Shown here in pieces: positions 8,485-16,608 of a stretch of DNA of 64,000 nucleotides. Within the stretch, counting starts at the first letter, position 1. Each line of letters opens with the position of its first letter. Origin of the DNA: Streptomyces sp. NBC_01451 (lineage in GTDB: Bacteria > Actinomycetota > Actinomycetes > Streptomycetales > Streptomycetaceae). Below the pieces are notes generated by a model. It was not told the DNA's origin, made no database searches, and saw only the letters and a list, made by a program, of their open reading frames with translations. The stretch is from NCBI RefSeq assembly GCF_036227485.1, contig NZ_CP109479.1, forward strand, positions 2,542,001-2,606,000, in the 5' to 3' direction. A program made the translations under genes and the position numbers.

Positions 8485-8521
8485 GCCCTCCACGGTACCC
8501 ACCGACCGGCCGAGAGCCCGG

Positions 8522-8550
8522 GGCGGCGGGGTCACGGGAACCCCGCCGCC
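8522..8550 (-). terminator. Terminator of the FlgD-Ig gene pair
   Basis: 11-bp stem (8522-8532 with 8540-8550), 7-nt loop, 5 bp beyond the stop of the downstream paralog. Confidence 0.7.
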
Positions 8551-8555
8551 GTCCC

Positions 8556-10790
8556 TCAGCCGACCGTCGTGGTTCCCGTGAGGTTCAGGGCCGGGCCCTG
8601 GGTGTCGTCGGGTACGGCGGTCAGTTTCCAGGTGTAGGTGCCGGAGGCGCGGCGGCCGTCGGACCACAGGCCGTCCCAGGAGGCGCGCACCGCGGCCGCC
8701 GTGGTGCTGCCGGTGATCGTGCGGACCGTCGTTCCGGAGCTGTTGGCCAGGGTCAGGGTCCAGGTCGCGGGCTTGTTGAGCTGCCAGACCGGCAGCCAGG
8801 GGGACCCGGTGGTGGGGCCGCCCGGCCGGGGGTCCGTCTGGGCCTCCAGCTGTGCCAGCGACGACGCCGGGACCCCGCTGTCCACGAGCGCCACCTGACC
8901 GTAGGTGGAGGTGAGGTAGGCGATGTCGCCGCCGAACCGGTCCACGGCCCAACGGCCGTTGCTGCCCCCGGTGTTCTGGTCCGCCGTGGGCAGGGAGGCC
9001 ACTGTGCGGGTGGTGGCCGCGCCGGTGTGGAAGTCGGTGAGCAGCAGTTGGTGGGTGGTTCGGTTCTCGCGCAGGAGGTAGCCGTCGGCGAGGCGGGCCG
9101 GCGCCTGATCGGACGGGACCGGGATGGTGCGGTTGGTCGCCCGGTCGTAGACGCCGGCGGGTCCTGCCGTGCCGCAGGTCCAGTACAGCCAGGTGTTGAC
9201 GGCCTGGATGTCGGTCGGGGTGCAGGGCGCGCCGGTCGCGAGGGTGGCCACGGTCTGCTGGGTCTTGAGGTGGGTTCCGACGACCGTCCCCTGGGTGCTG
9301 CCGGTCGTCCACAGGACCTGGCCCCAGACGGCCGCGGGCGTGCGGGTGCGGGTCAGCGCGACCGTACCGGCGGTGGCGGCGCGCGGGAAGTCGAAGGCCT
9401 TCTGTACGCCGGGGGTGCCGCCGTTGTAGAGGACGTAGCGGCCGGTGCCGCTCGGGATGCGGCCCGCGGAGTCTCCCGTGGCGGCGTTGACGACCGTGGT
9501 GGCATCGAGGCCGGCGATCGTCACCAGTTGGTCGCCACTCACGGAGGTCCACAGGGATGCGACCCTGCCGTCGCCGAGCGCCTCCAGCTGGGGGCAGGCG
9601 GCGTCGCCGGTCAGGCAGGTCGTCCCGCTCATGGCCGGGCCGCGCTTGGTCTGTCCGCCGACCGGCTTGGCCGAGGGGTCCAGTTGGAAGCTGTTGTAGC
9701 GGTAGGAGCCGAGTCCCCCGGGGGTGGCTCCGTACAGCATCAACTCGCCGCCGGCGAGGGCTAGTCCGTCCACCTGGGTCGAATAGGCGGGGATGTTGAC
9801 GACCTTCTCCGTGGCCGTGCGGCCGTCGTCGGTGGGGGTGACGCGGTGGACGTTCCAGTCGAGGCTGGACGGCCCGGCCGTGGCGAGCGCGCCGCCGTCC
9901 GGAGTCGGGGTGAAGGAGCCGTCCGAGTCGGCGAGGGCGGTGTATGTCGCGCCGGTGACGAGTGAGAGGGCGGTCAGTTCGGGCTTGGTGCCGGCGACGA
10001 CGAAGTCCGGGTTGCCGATGAGGAGTTGGTCACCGACGACGGCTTCGAGATCGGCGCCCCAGCGGTTGAGGCCGGTGGGCGTGGTGCCGGGCTCGGCGTC
10101 GACGCGTATGGACTTCCAGTCGGCCACCAGCCAGCGGTCGTTGAAGCGGACCGGGGGGCTGGTCGCCACGCCGGTGACATAGGTGCGGAAGGAGCCGTCC
10201 GCGAGGTCGACCAGGCCCACGGAGGTCACACCGTCCAGGGTGTAGACGACGGCGAGCCGGAGGACCGAGCCGCCCTTGACGTAGGTGGTCGGTTCGGCGC
10301 CCGCGGGAAGGCCGGTGACCGGTATGTCAGTGGTGGCACCGTCCGCGGCGGCGCGCAGGACGTGCAGGGTGCCGGCGGTGTCGCGGGTCAGCACGCTCCA
10401 GCCGGGGGCGGACTTGACGCTCTGCCCGGCCGGGATGGTGAAGGTGGCGGTCACGCCCGTGGAGCGGTGCCTCTGCGTGACGGTGGAGCCGCTGAAGGTG
10501 CTGATGACATCGGTGCCACTGGCCAGGTCGTCCGGGCCCGCGTGCTCGGGCGGGACGGTGCCCGGGTAGTCGACCGACAGGATGGGATCGGTGCCGGTCG
10601 ACGTGTACTGGAAGCCGGACGAGCCGACCCACCGGTAGGCGACGGTGGCCGGCTTCTCGGAGGCGAGCCGGACAGTGCCGGCCGGCGGATCGACGGCGGG
10701 CGCCGCCTGTGCGGGCACGGTCAGCGTGGCGCAGGACAGCGCCACGGCTCCGCCGAGCACAGCGTTGGCAAGTCTTCGTGAACGGTTCAT
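8556..10790 (-). CDS. Secreted FlgD Ig-like domain protein, paralog 2
   Basis: 744 residues. A Sec signal peptide (MNRSRRLANAVLGGAVALSC..., cleavage near AQA-APAV at about residue 31) is followed by about 600 residues of repeated beta strands, likely a propeller. The last 90 residues (TWTLTLANSSGTTVRT...ASWDGLWSDGRRASGTYTW) match the FlgD Ig-like fold. It has no catalytic motif. The ATG at 10790 follows GAGGAAAG. It lies 91 bp downstream of a second, clearly homologous gene in the same orientation, so this is a tandem duplication. Its role outside the cell is unknown. Confidence 0.8.
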   Translation of the reverse strand: MNRSRRLANAVLGGAVALSCATLTVPAQAAPAVDPPAGTVRLASEKPATVAYRWVGSSGFQYTSTGTDPILSVDYPGTVPPEHAGPDDLASGTDVISTFSGSTVTQRHRSTGVTATFTIPAGQSVKSAPGWSVLTRDTAGTLHVLRAAADGATTDIPVTGLPAGAEPTTYVKGGSVLRLAVVYTLDGVTSVGLVDLADGSFRTYVTGVATSPPVRFNDRWLVADWKSIRVDAEPGTTPTGLNRWGADLEAVVGDQLLIGNPDFVVAGTKPELTALSLVTGATYTALADSDGSFTPTPDGGALATAGPSSLDWNVHRVTPTDDGRTATEKVVNIPAYSTQVDGLALAGGELMLYGATPGGLGSYRYNSFQLDPSAKPVGGQTKRGPAMSGTTCLTGDAACPQLEALGDGRVASLWTSVSGDQLVTIAGLDATTVVNAATGDSAGRIPSGTGRYVLYNGGTPGVQKAFDFPRAATAGTVALTRTRTPAAVWGQVLWTTGSTQGTVVGTHLKTQQTVATLATGAPCTPTDIQAVNTWLYWTCGTAGPAGVYDRATNRTIPVPSDQAPARLADGYLLRENRTTHQLLLTDFHTGAATTRTVASLPTADQNTGGSNGRWAVDRFGGDIAYLTSTYGQVALVDSGVPASSLAQLEAQTDPRPGGPTTGSPWLPVWQLNKPATWTLTLANSSGTTVRTITGSTTAAAVRASWDGLWSDGRRASGTYTWKLTAVPDDTQGPALNLTGTTTVG

Positions 10791-10881
10791 CTTTCCTCGC
10801 CGGTAGATCCCACAACGGAGTGCGCACACGCATCATGCGCACAGGAAACAGCCAGAACAGCCAACGGGCGCCCCCGGTGAC

Positions 10882-13122
10882 TCAGTTGACGACGGTCGTG
10901 CCCGTGAGGGTCAGGGTGGGGCCCTGGTGGTCGCGCGGGGTGGCGCTGAGCCTCCAGGTGTACGTGCCCTTGATCCGCTGTCCGTCGGACCGCAGACCGT
11001 CCCAGGAGGCACGTACCGCGGCTCCCAAGGTGTCGCCGGTGAGGGCGCGGACCCTGGTTCCGGCGGCGTCGGTGAGCGTCAGGGTCCAGGCGGCGGGCTT
11101 GTTGAGCTGCCAGACGGGCACCCACGGTTTCGCGGCGGTCGGCCCGCCCGCCCGAGGTGCCGTCTGGGCCTCCGTCTGAGCGAGCGACGAGGCCGGAACC
11201 CCGCTCCTGACGATCGCCACCTCGCCGCGCGACTCCTTCTGATAGGCGATGTGCCCGCCGAACCGGTCCACGGCCCAGCGCCCGTTGCTGCCGCCGCGCG
11301 TCACGTCCTGCTCGGGCAGGACGGCCACCGTACGGGTCGTCGCCCGACCTGTGTGGAAGTCGGTGAGCCGCAGCTCGTGGGTGGCGCGGTCCTCGCGGAC
11401 GAGGTAGCCGTCGGCGAGGCGGGCCGGGGCGGCTCCGGACGGGACCGGGATGGAGCGCCTGGCCGCGCGGTCGTAGACGCCCGCCGGTCCCGCCGCGCCG
11501 CAGGACCAGTACAGCCAGGTGTTGACGGCCTGGACGTCGGTGGGCTTGCAGGGCGCGCCGGTGGCGATGGTGGCGACGGTCTTCTTGGTCTTGAGGTTGA
11601 GTCCGACGACGGATCCCTTGGTGCCGCCGGTCGACCAGAGGACCTGGCCCCAGACCGACGCGGGCGTGCGGGTACGGGTGAGGACGACCGTGCCGGCGGT
11701 GGCGCCGTTGGGGAAGTCGATGACCTTCTGCACATTGGTGGTGCCGCCGTTGTAGAGGACGTAACGGCCGCTGCCGCTCGTGATACGCCCGAGCCTGCTC
11801 CCCGTGGCGGCGTTGACCTGGGTCTTCGTGTCCAGCCCGGTGACCCGCACGTTCTGCGGCCCCGCGTTGTCCATGTCGGGCCAGACGCTCCAGTTGGTGG
11901 TGGTCCGGCCGTCGCCGAGTGCCTGGATCTGGGGACAGGTGACGTCGCCCGCGATGCAGTCGTACGCGTAGATTTCGGGGCTGCGGAGGGTCTGCGGACC
12001 CACGGGCCGGCCTGTGGCGTCCAGGGCGAAGCTGCTGAAGACGCTGGCGTTCGGCGAGTCGCCGTACAGGAACAACTCGCCGCCGGCGAGGGCCAGCGCG
12101 GGCACGTACGACACGTTCGTGGGCAGCTGGGTCACCTCCTCGGCGGCGGTGGTACCGGCCGCGGTGGGCGTGATGCGGTACACGTGCCAGTCGAGGCCGG
12201 AGGGTCCGGCCGTGGCGAGCGCGCCGCCGTCAGCGGTCGGTGCGAACGACATGTACGACTGGGCGAGCACGGTCGACGTGGCGCCGGTGACGAGTGAGCG
12301 GGCGGTCAGCGCCGGGCCGGTGACACCGTAGTTGACCGGATAGCCGATGAGCAGCTGGTCGCCGACAACCGCGAAGTGCTCCCAGGGAAAGGCCGTGACG
12401 GGGAGCGCGGTGGGTTCGGTGCCGGGCGGCGCGTCCACGCGTACCGACTTCCAGTCGGCCACCAGCCAACGGTCGTTGAAGGTGACCGCCGCGAACTCGT
12501 CGGTGCCGCTGACGTACGTACGGAAGGCACCGTCCGCGAGATCGACGAGGCCCACGGACCGCTTGCCGTCCAGCAGGTAGACGAGGCCGATGCGACGGAC
12601 CGAGCCGCCGTTGACGTACTTCACGGGCCGGGCGCCCGCGGGCAGGCCCTTGACGGTCAGGTCCGTGGTGCCGTCGGCCGTCGCGCGCAGCACGTGCGGG
12701 GTACCGGCGGCGTCCTCGGTCAGCACGCTCCAGCCCGAGGCGGCCTTGTAGGTCTGGCCGGCCGGAAGGGTGACGGTGGCGGTCACACCGGTGGAGCGGT
12801 GCTTCTGGGTCACGGTGGAGCCGGTCACGGTGCTGACCACGTCCGTGCCCGAGGGCAGGTCGTCGGGGCCCGCGTGGGCGGGCGGGACCACGCCCTTGTA
12901 GTCCACCCATACCGGGTCCGCGCCCCACGCCGTGTACTGGAATCCGGACGCGCCCGCCCACCTGTACGTCGGATCGGCCTCTCTCGCCGACTTGAGCGTG
13001 ACGGTGCCGACCGGTGTGTCGGCCGTGGGCGCCGCCTGGGCGGGCATGGCCGGCACGGTGCACGCCAGCGCCACCGCTCCGGCGAACGCGACCAGCCTGA
13101 CAGGACTCCGCGAACGGGTCAT
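10882..13122 (-). CDS. Secreted FlgD Ig-like domain protein, paralog 1
   Basis: 746 residues, colinear with the neighbouring 8556-10790 gene throughout. Shared blocks include the region with HAGPDDL-SGTDV, the STVTQ-HRSTGVTAT strand, LNTWLYW-CG-AGPAGVYDRA and the closing FlgD Ig domain (ASWDGLRSDGQRIKGTYTW). The signal peptide is MTRSRSPVRLVAFAGAVALAC... with cleavage near AQA-APTA. The two copies have diverged across the propeller-like centre while keeping the ends. Probably an extracellular binding or scaffold protein; no enzyme motif is visible. Confidence 0.8.
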   Translation of the reverse strand: MTRSRSPVRLVAFAGAVALACTVPAMPAQAAPTADTPVGTVTLKSAREADPTYRWAGASGFQYTAWGADPVWVDYKGVVPPAHAGPDDLPSGTDVVSTVTGSTVTQKHRSTGVTATVTLPAGQTYKAASGWSVLTEDAAGTPHVLRATADGTTDLTVKGLPAGARPVKYVNGGSVRRIGLVYLLDGKRSVGLVDLADGAFRTYVSGTDEFAAVTFNDRWLVADWKSVRVDAPPGTEPTALPVTAFPWEHFAVVGDQLLIGYPVNYGVTGPALTARSLVTGATSTVLAQSYMSFAPTADGGALATAGPSGLDWHVYRITPTAAGTTAAEEVTQLPTNVSYVPALALAGGELFLYGDSPNASVFSSFALDATGRPVGPQTLRSPEIYAYDCIAGDVTCPQIQALGDGRTTTNWSVWPDMDNAGPQNVRVTGLDTKTQVNAATGSRLGRITSGSGRYVLYNGGTTNVQKVIDFPNGATAGTVVLTRTRTPASVWGQVLWSTGGTKGSVVGLNLKTKKTVATIATGAPCKPTDVQAVNTWLYWSCGAAGPAGVYDRAARRSIPVPSGAAPARLADGYLVREDRATHELRLTDFHTGRATTRTVAVLPEQDVTRGGSNGRWAVDRFGGHIAYQKESRGEVAIVRSGVPASSLAQTEAQTAPRAGGPTAAKPWVPVWQLNKPAAWTLTLTDAAGTRVRALTGDTLGAAVRASWDGLRSDGQRIKGTYTWRLSATPRDHQGPTLTLTGTTVVN

Positions 13123-13299
13123 ATCGCGTTTCTCCCCCTCGAATCCGGAACCCCCCTGTCAACGAGGGGCACATCACGCACACAGACTCGGGCCGGGGAG
13201 GGAGAGTTGTACGGAGGGACGGGCTCCGTTTGGGCGGGAGCTGCGGGATAGCCGCGGGGACCCACTGGAATCCGGGGGAACGGCCGGGCCGGGCATGCT

Positions 13300-13332
13300 G
13301 GAGGGCGGCGCCCGGATCGGACGCCGCCCTCC
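13300..13332 (-). terminator. Terminator of gltX
   Basis: 11-bp stem GGAGGGCGGCG/CGCCGCCCTCC (13300-13310 with 13322-13332), 11-nt loop, 12 bp beyond the gltX stop. The 13123-13299 remainder holds the promoter side of the FlgD-Ig pair and no gene. Confidence 0.75.
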
Positions 13333-13344
13333 CAAGTGCCGTGA

Positions 13345-14829
13345 CTACGCGGCCAGTCGGGCCAGAGCCGCGTCGATCCGCGCCAGCGTCTTCGCCTTGC
13401 CCAGGATCTCCAGGGACTCGAAGAGCGGCAGGCCGATCGTGCGGCCGGTGACGGCGACGCGGACGGGGGCCTGGGCCTTGCCGAGCTTGAGGCCGTGGGC
13501 CTCGCCGGCGGCCAGGACGGCCTCCTTCAGGGAGTCGGCGGAGGACCAGTCGGCGGCCTCCAGCTTCTCCCTCGCCGTGATCAGCAGGGCGTCGCTGCCC
13601 TCCTTCATCGCCTTCGTCCAGGACGCCTCGTCGGAGGCCGGCTCGGGCAGGAACAGGAAGTCGACGTTGTCCGTGATCTCCGAGAGGACCTTGAGACGGG
13701 TCTGGGCGTGCGGGGCGATCGCCAGCCACTTCGACTCGTCGAAGTCCTCCGGCGCCCAAGGCGCGAAGGGGGCCCGGAGCCAGGGCGCGCAGCGCTCCGT
13801 GAAGTCCTTCACGTCCAGCAGCCGGATGTGGTCGGCGTTGATCGCCTCGCACTTCTTCAGGTCGAAGCGGGCCGGGTTGGGGTTCACGTCCGACACGTCG
13901 AAGGCGGCGACCATCTCGTCGATCGTGAAGATGTCCTGGTCGGCCGAGAGCGACCAGCCGAGCAGCGAGAGGTAGTTGAGCAGTCCCTCGGGGAGGAAGC
14001 CGCGCTCCCGGTAGAGGTTCAGCGACGACTCCGGGTCGCGCTTCGAGAGCTTCTTGTTGCCCTCGCCCATCACGTACGGCAGGTGACCGAAGGAGGGCAC
14101 GGACTTCGCGACGCCCAGTTCGATCAGCGCCTTGTACAGGGCGATCTGCCTCGGCGTCGACGACAGCAGGTCCTCGCCGCGCAGGACGTGCGTGATCTCC
14201 ATCAGCGCGTCGTCGACCGGGTTGACCAGCGTGTACAGGGGCGCGCCGTTGGCTCGTACGATCCCGTAGTCCGGGACGTTCTCGGGCGTGAAGGTCAGTT
14301 CGCCGCGGACCAGGTCCGTGAAGGTGATCGTCTCGTCGGGCATCCGGAAGCGGACGATCGGCGTACGGCCCTCGGCGGTGTAGGCGGACACCTGCTCGTC
14401 GGTGAGGGCGCGGCAGTGGCCGTCGTACCCGGAGGGCCTGCCGGCCGCGCGGGCGGCGTCGCGGCGGGCGTCCAGCTCCTCCGTGGAGCAGTAGCAGTAG
14501 TACGCGCGGCCCGCTTCCAGGAGCCTGGCCGCCACGTCCTTGTAGGTGTCCATGCGCTGCGACTGGCGGTACGGGGCGTGCGGGCCGCCGATCTCGGGGC
14601 CCTCGTCCCAGTCGAAGCCCAGCCAGCGCAGCGAGGACAGCAACTGCTCGTACGACTCCTCGGAGTCGCGGGCCGCGTCGGTGTCCTCGATGCGGAAGAC
14701 GAACGTGCCGCCGGTGTGGCGGGCGTAGGCCCAGTTGAACAGGGCCGTACGGACCAGGCCCACGTGGGGGTTACCGGTGGGCGACGGGCAGAACCGTACT
14801 CGGACGGCGGGGGCGGGTGCGCTAGCCAC
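13345..14829 (-). CDS. gltX: Glutamyl-tRNA synthetase
   Basis: 494 residues. A class I aminoacyl-tRNA synthetase that charges tRNA-Glu and, in actinobacteria lacking GlnRS, also tRNA-Gln for later amidation. The HIGH-type motif is [10 protein letters not shown] near residue 15 and the KMSKS-type motif is KLSKR near residue 255. I chose GTG 14829; a TTG at 14838 is also in frame. With GTG 14829 the start overlaps the last 8 bp of the FAH-family gene, so the two are translationally coupled. The tRNA-Gln/Glu array lies 5.7 kb downstream. Confidence 0.95.
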   Translation of the reverse strand: MASAPAPAVRVRFCPSPTGNPHVGLVRTALFNWAYARHTGGTFVFRIEDTDAARDSEESYEQLLSSLRWLGFDWDEGPEIGGPHAPYRQSQRMDTYKDVAARLLEAGRAYYCYCSTEELDARRDAARAAGRPSGYDGHCRALTDEQVSAYTAEGRTPIVRFRMPDETITFTDLVRGELTFTPENVPDYGIVRANGAPLYTLVNPVDDALMEITHVLRGEDLLSSTPRQIALYKALIELGVAKSVPSFGHLPYVMGEGNKKLSKRDPESSLNLYRERGFLPEGLLNYLSLLGWSLSADQDIFTIDEMVAAFDVSDVNPNPARFDLKKCEAINADHIRLLDVKDFTERCAPWLRAPFAPWAPEDFDESKWLAIAPHAQTRLKVLSEITDNVDFLFLPEPASDEASWTKAMKEGSDALLITAREKLEAADWSSADSLKEAVLAAGEAHGLKLGKAQAPVRVAVTGRTIGLPLFESLEILGKAKTLARIDAALARLAA

Positions 14830-15598
14830 GCTTGACAACCTTGTTGGTGAGAGTGCCGATGCCTTCGATGGTGACGGCGACCTCGTCGCCGACGGTGAGC
14901 GGTCCGACGCCTGCCGGGGTGCCCGTGAGGATCACGTCGCCGGGAAGCAGCGTCATGGCCTCGGTGATGTTGACGATCAGGTCCTCGACGGAGTGGATCA
15001 TCTCGCTGGTGCGGCCCAGTTGTCGCTGCTCGCCGTTGACCGTGAGCTGGATCGTGAGGTCGGACGGGTCGAGGTCCGTCTCGATCCAGGGGCCGAGGGG
15101 GCAGCTGGTGTCGAAGCCCTTCGCCCGCGCCCACTGCTTCTCACGCTTCTGGACGTCCCGCGCGGTGATGTCGTTGGCGCAGGTGTAGCCGAGGATGACG
15201 TCCTTGACGCGCTCGCGCGGGACCTCTCGGCACATCCGGCCGATGACCACGGCGAGTTCGGCCTCGTGGTGCAGTTCCTCGGAGAAGGAGGGGTACTGGA
15301 TGTCGTCGCCGGAGCCGATCACCGAGGTGGACGGCTTGAAGAAGGCGAACGGGACGTCGGGCACCTCGTTGCCCAGTTCCCTCGCGTGCTCCGCGTAGTT
15401 GCGGCCGTAGGCGACGACCTTGTTGGGGAGTACCGGCGGCAGCAGCCGGACCTTGTCGAGGGGGACCTTCGTGCCGGAGAGCTCGAAGTCGGCGAACGGG
15501 ATGCCCTTGATGATGTCCAGGACTAGTTCGTCCGGCCTGTCGCCCTCGACCGCGCCGAAGGCGACATTCCCGTCGATGGAGAATCTGGCGATGCGCAC
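14822..15598 (-). CDS. Fumarylacetoacetate hydrolase family protein
   Basis: 258 residues. It has the FAH C-terminal domain throughout: [18 protein letters not shown], the metal ligand region [28 protein letters not shown], and the closing [15 protein letters not shown]. Members hydrolyse or decarboxylate acylpyruvates and oxaloacetate-like compounds; the substrate here is not determinable. GTG 15598 follows AGGAA. The 3' end overlaps gltX, an arrangement common in Streptomyces, so it is the first gene of the gltX operon. Confidence 0.9.
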   Translation of the reverse strand: MRIARFSIDGNVAFGAVEGDRPDELVLDIIKGIPFADFELSGTKVPLDKVRLLPPVLPNKVVAYGRNYAEHARELGNEVPDVPFAFFKPSTSVIGSGDDIQYPSFSEELHHEAELAVVIGRMCREVPRERVKDVILGYTCANDITARDVQKREKQWARAKGFDTSCPLGPWIETDLDPSDLTIQLTVNGEQRQLGRTSEMIHSVEDLIVNITEAMTLLPGDVILTGTPAGVGPLTVGDEVAVTIEGIGTLTNKVVKRG

Positions 15599-15809
15599 GG
15601 GTTCCTGCGCCCCTCTGCTGCTGGTCCGGCTGGAGTCTGAGGGTCCAGGCTAACGCGCCGTGGGCGGGCGTCCCGCGCAATAAAGGCGAGGGCGCCCATG
15701 CCCTTCGCGGGCCTCCGCGCGGCGGAGACCGGGTCCGAGAGGCAGAGGCGCCCTTGACACGCGGACATTCTCGGTGTCCGCCCTGAGCAACGGGCGGCGC
15801 TCGCGCGTA

Positions 15810-15998
15810 CTAGTCCGCGACGGAGGCCGCGACCGGGGCGTCCATGAGAACGGTGCGGCGGGGGTTGGCGGTCTGGGTGGGGAGGTCTACGGAGTGCTCC
15901 GGCTGCTCGACGGGTGTCATCTCGTCGGCGTCCGTCAGGTGCGCCAGCGTCGTGCGCCGCGGGTTTGCGATGTTGTGGAACATCGTCGTCGTCTTCAC
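15810..15998 (-). CDS. Small protein with two NPRRT repeats
   Basis: 62 residues from GTG 15998 (GAGG lies 9 nt upstream); an in-frame ATG at 16082 would give 90 residues. The sequence carries two copies of a short motif, IANPRRTTLAHL near residue 10 and TANPRRTVLMDA near residue 45, separated by an acidic, Pro-rich linker. It has no membrane segment or catalytic motif. It is flanked by the FAH/gltX operon and is divergent from conservon 1. The repeated motif suggests a binding peptide or a precursor peptide, but no modifying enzyme is adjacent. I do not recognise the family. Confidence 0.6.
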   Translation of the reverse strand: MKTTTMFHNIANPRRTTLAHLTDADEMTPVEQPEHSVDLPTQTANPRRTVLMDAPVAASVAD

Positions 15999-16608
15999 TG
16001 TTGTAGTCCTCGACCCTGTCATGTCCGGGCGCCCGGACAGGCGTGAAGCCGCCGTCCGCGCACGGGTTGTCGGATTTGCCATCTCTGTAAAGCGTCAGGC
16101 TAAACATGCGATTCCCTCGGGAAGTCGCGGAGACCCCCTGAAGAGCATGTGAGTTTGCTCACGAATCCATGGACAATACGGCCAATTCGGACAACCGACC
16201 TCCCTCCACGAAACGGACATTGCTTCACTGAAGCCCTCATTCCGCTCCTGATCATGGCGACCTGGACACCGTGACTATCCATGCGACACGTGGGATTTCG
16301 TCCGGTATGTAGGGAATCGCATTCCACACCTCGTGACGTGCTGCTCACGAGGTGTCATCGTCGTCACACCGTGACCCATTGGCCTTGTTGGAGATCCGGC
16401 ACTGTGCTGGAATTCCACGGACCGCCGCGGGATTCACGAGCCGGCGCACAGGGGGCGCGAAGACAGCGCCGAGCGGCGGCACGTTAGGGGGAACCGCGCC
16501 GGGTTACTCACGACCACCATGGGGGGCGTATTTCAGGGCGCCCCCTATACGCCGACACCGTCCGTCCGTTCACCCGGAAGGGCGCCTGGTCCAGAGGTTG
16601 CGACGCTA
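15999..16608. other. Long gene-free spacer upstream of conservon 1
   Basis: About 610 bp without a convincing gene, clearly less GC-rich than its surroundings. It contains the likely promoters of the NPRRT-repeat gene (minus) and of cvnA1 (plus), a 5-bp-arm palindrome GGAAT-CGC-ATTCC near 16313-16325, and the long inverted repeat at 16326-16355. Confidence 0.5.
16326..16355. promoter_or_regulatory. 11-bp-arm inverted repeat upstream of conservon 1
   Basis: Perfect arms ACACCTCGTGA and TCACGAGGTGT separated by 8 nt. There is no T-run on either strand. It could be an operator or a stable hairpin in the cvn1 5' leader. Confidence 0.5.

Noticed and set aside
15810..15998. RiPP precursor assignment for the NPRRT-repeat protein
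   Set aside because: There is no modification enzyme, protease or transporter next to it, and no Cys/Ser/Thr-rich core. Kept only as an unknown small protein.
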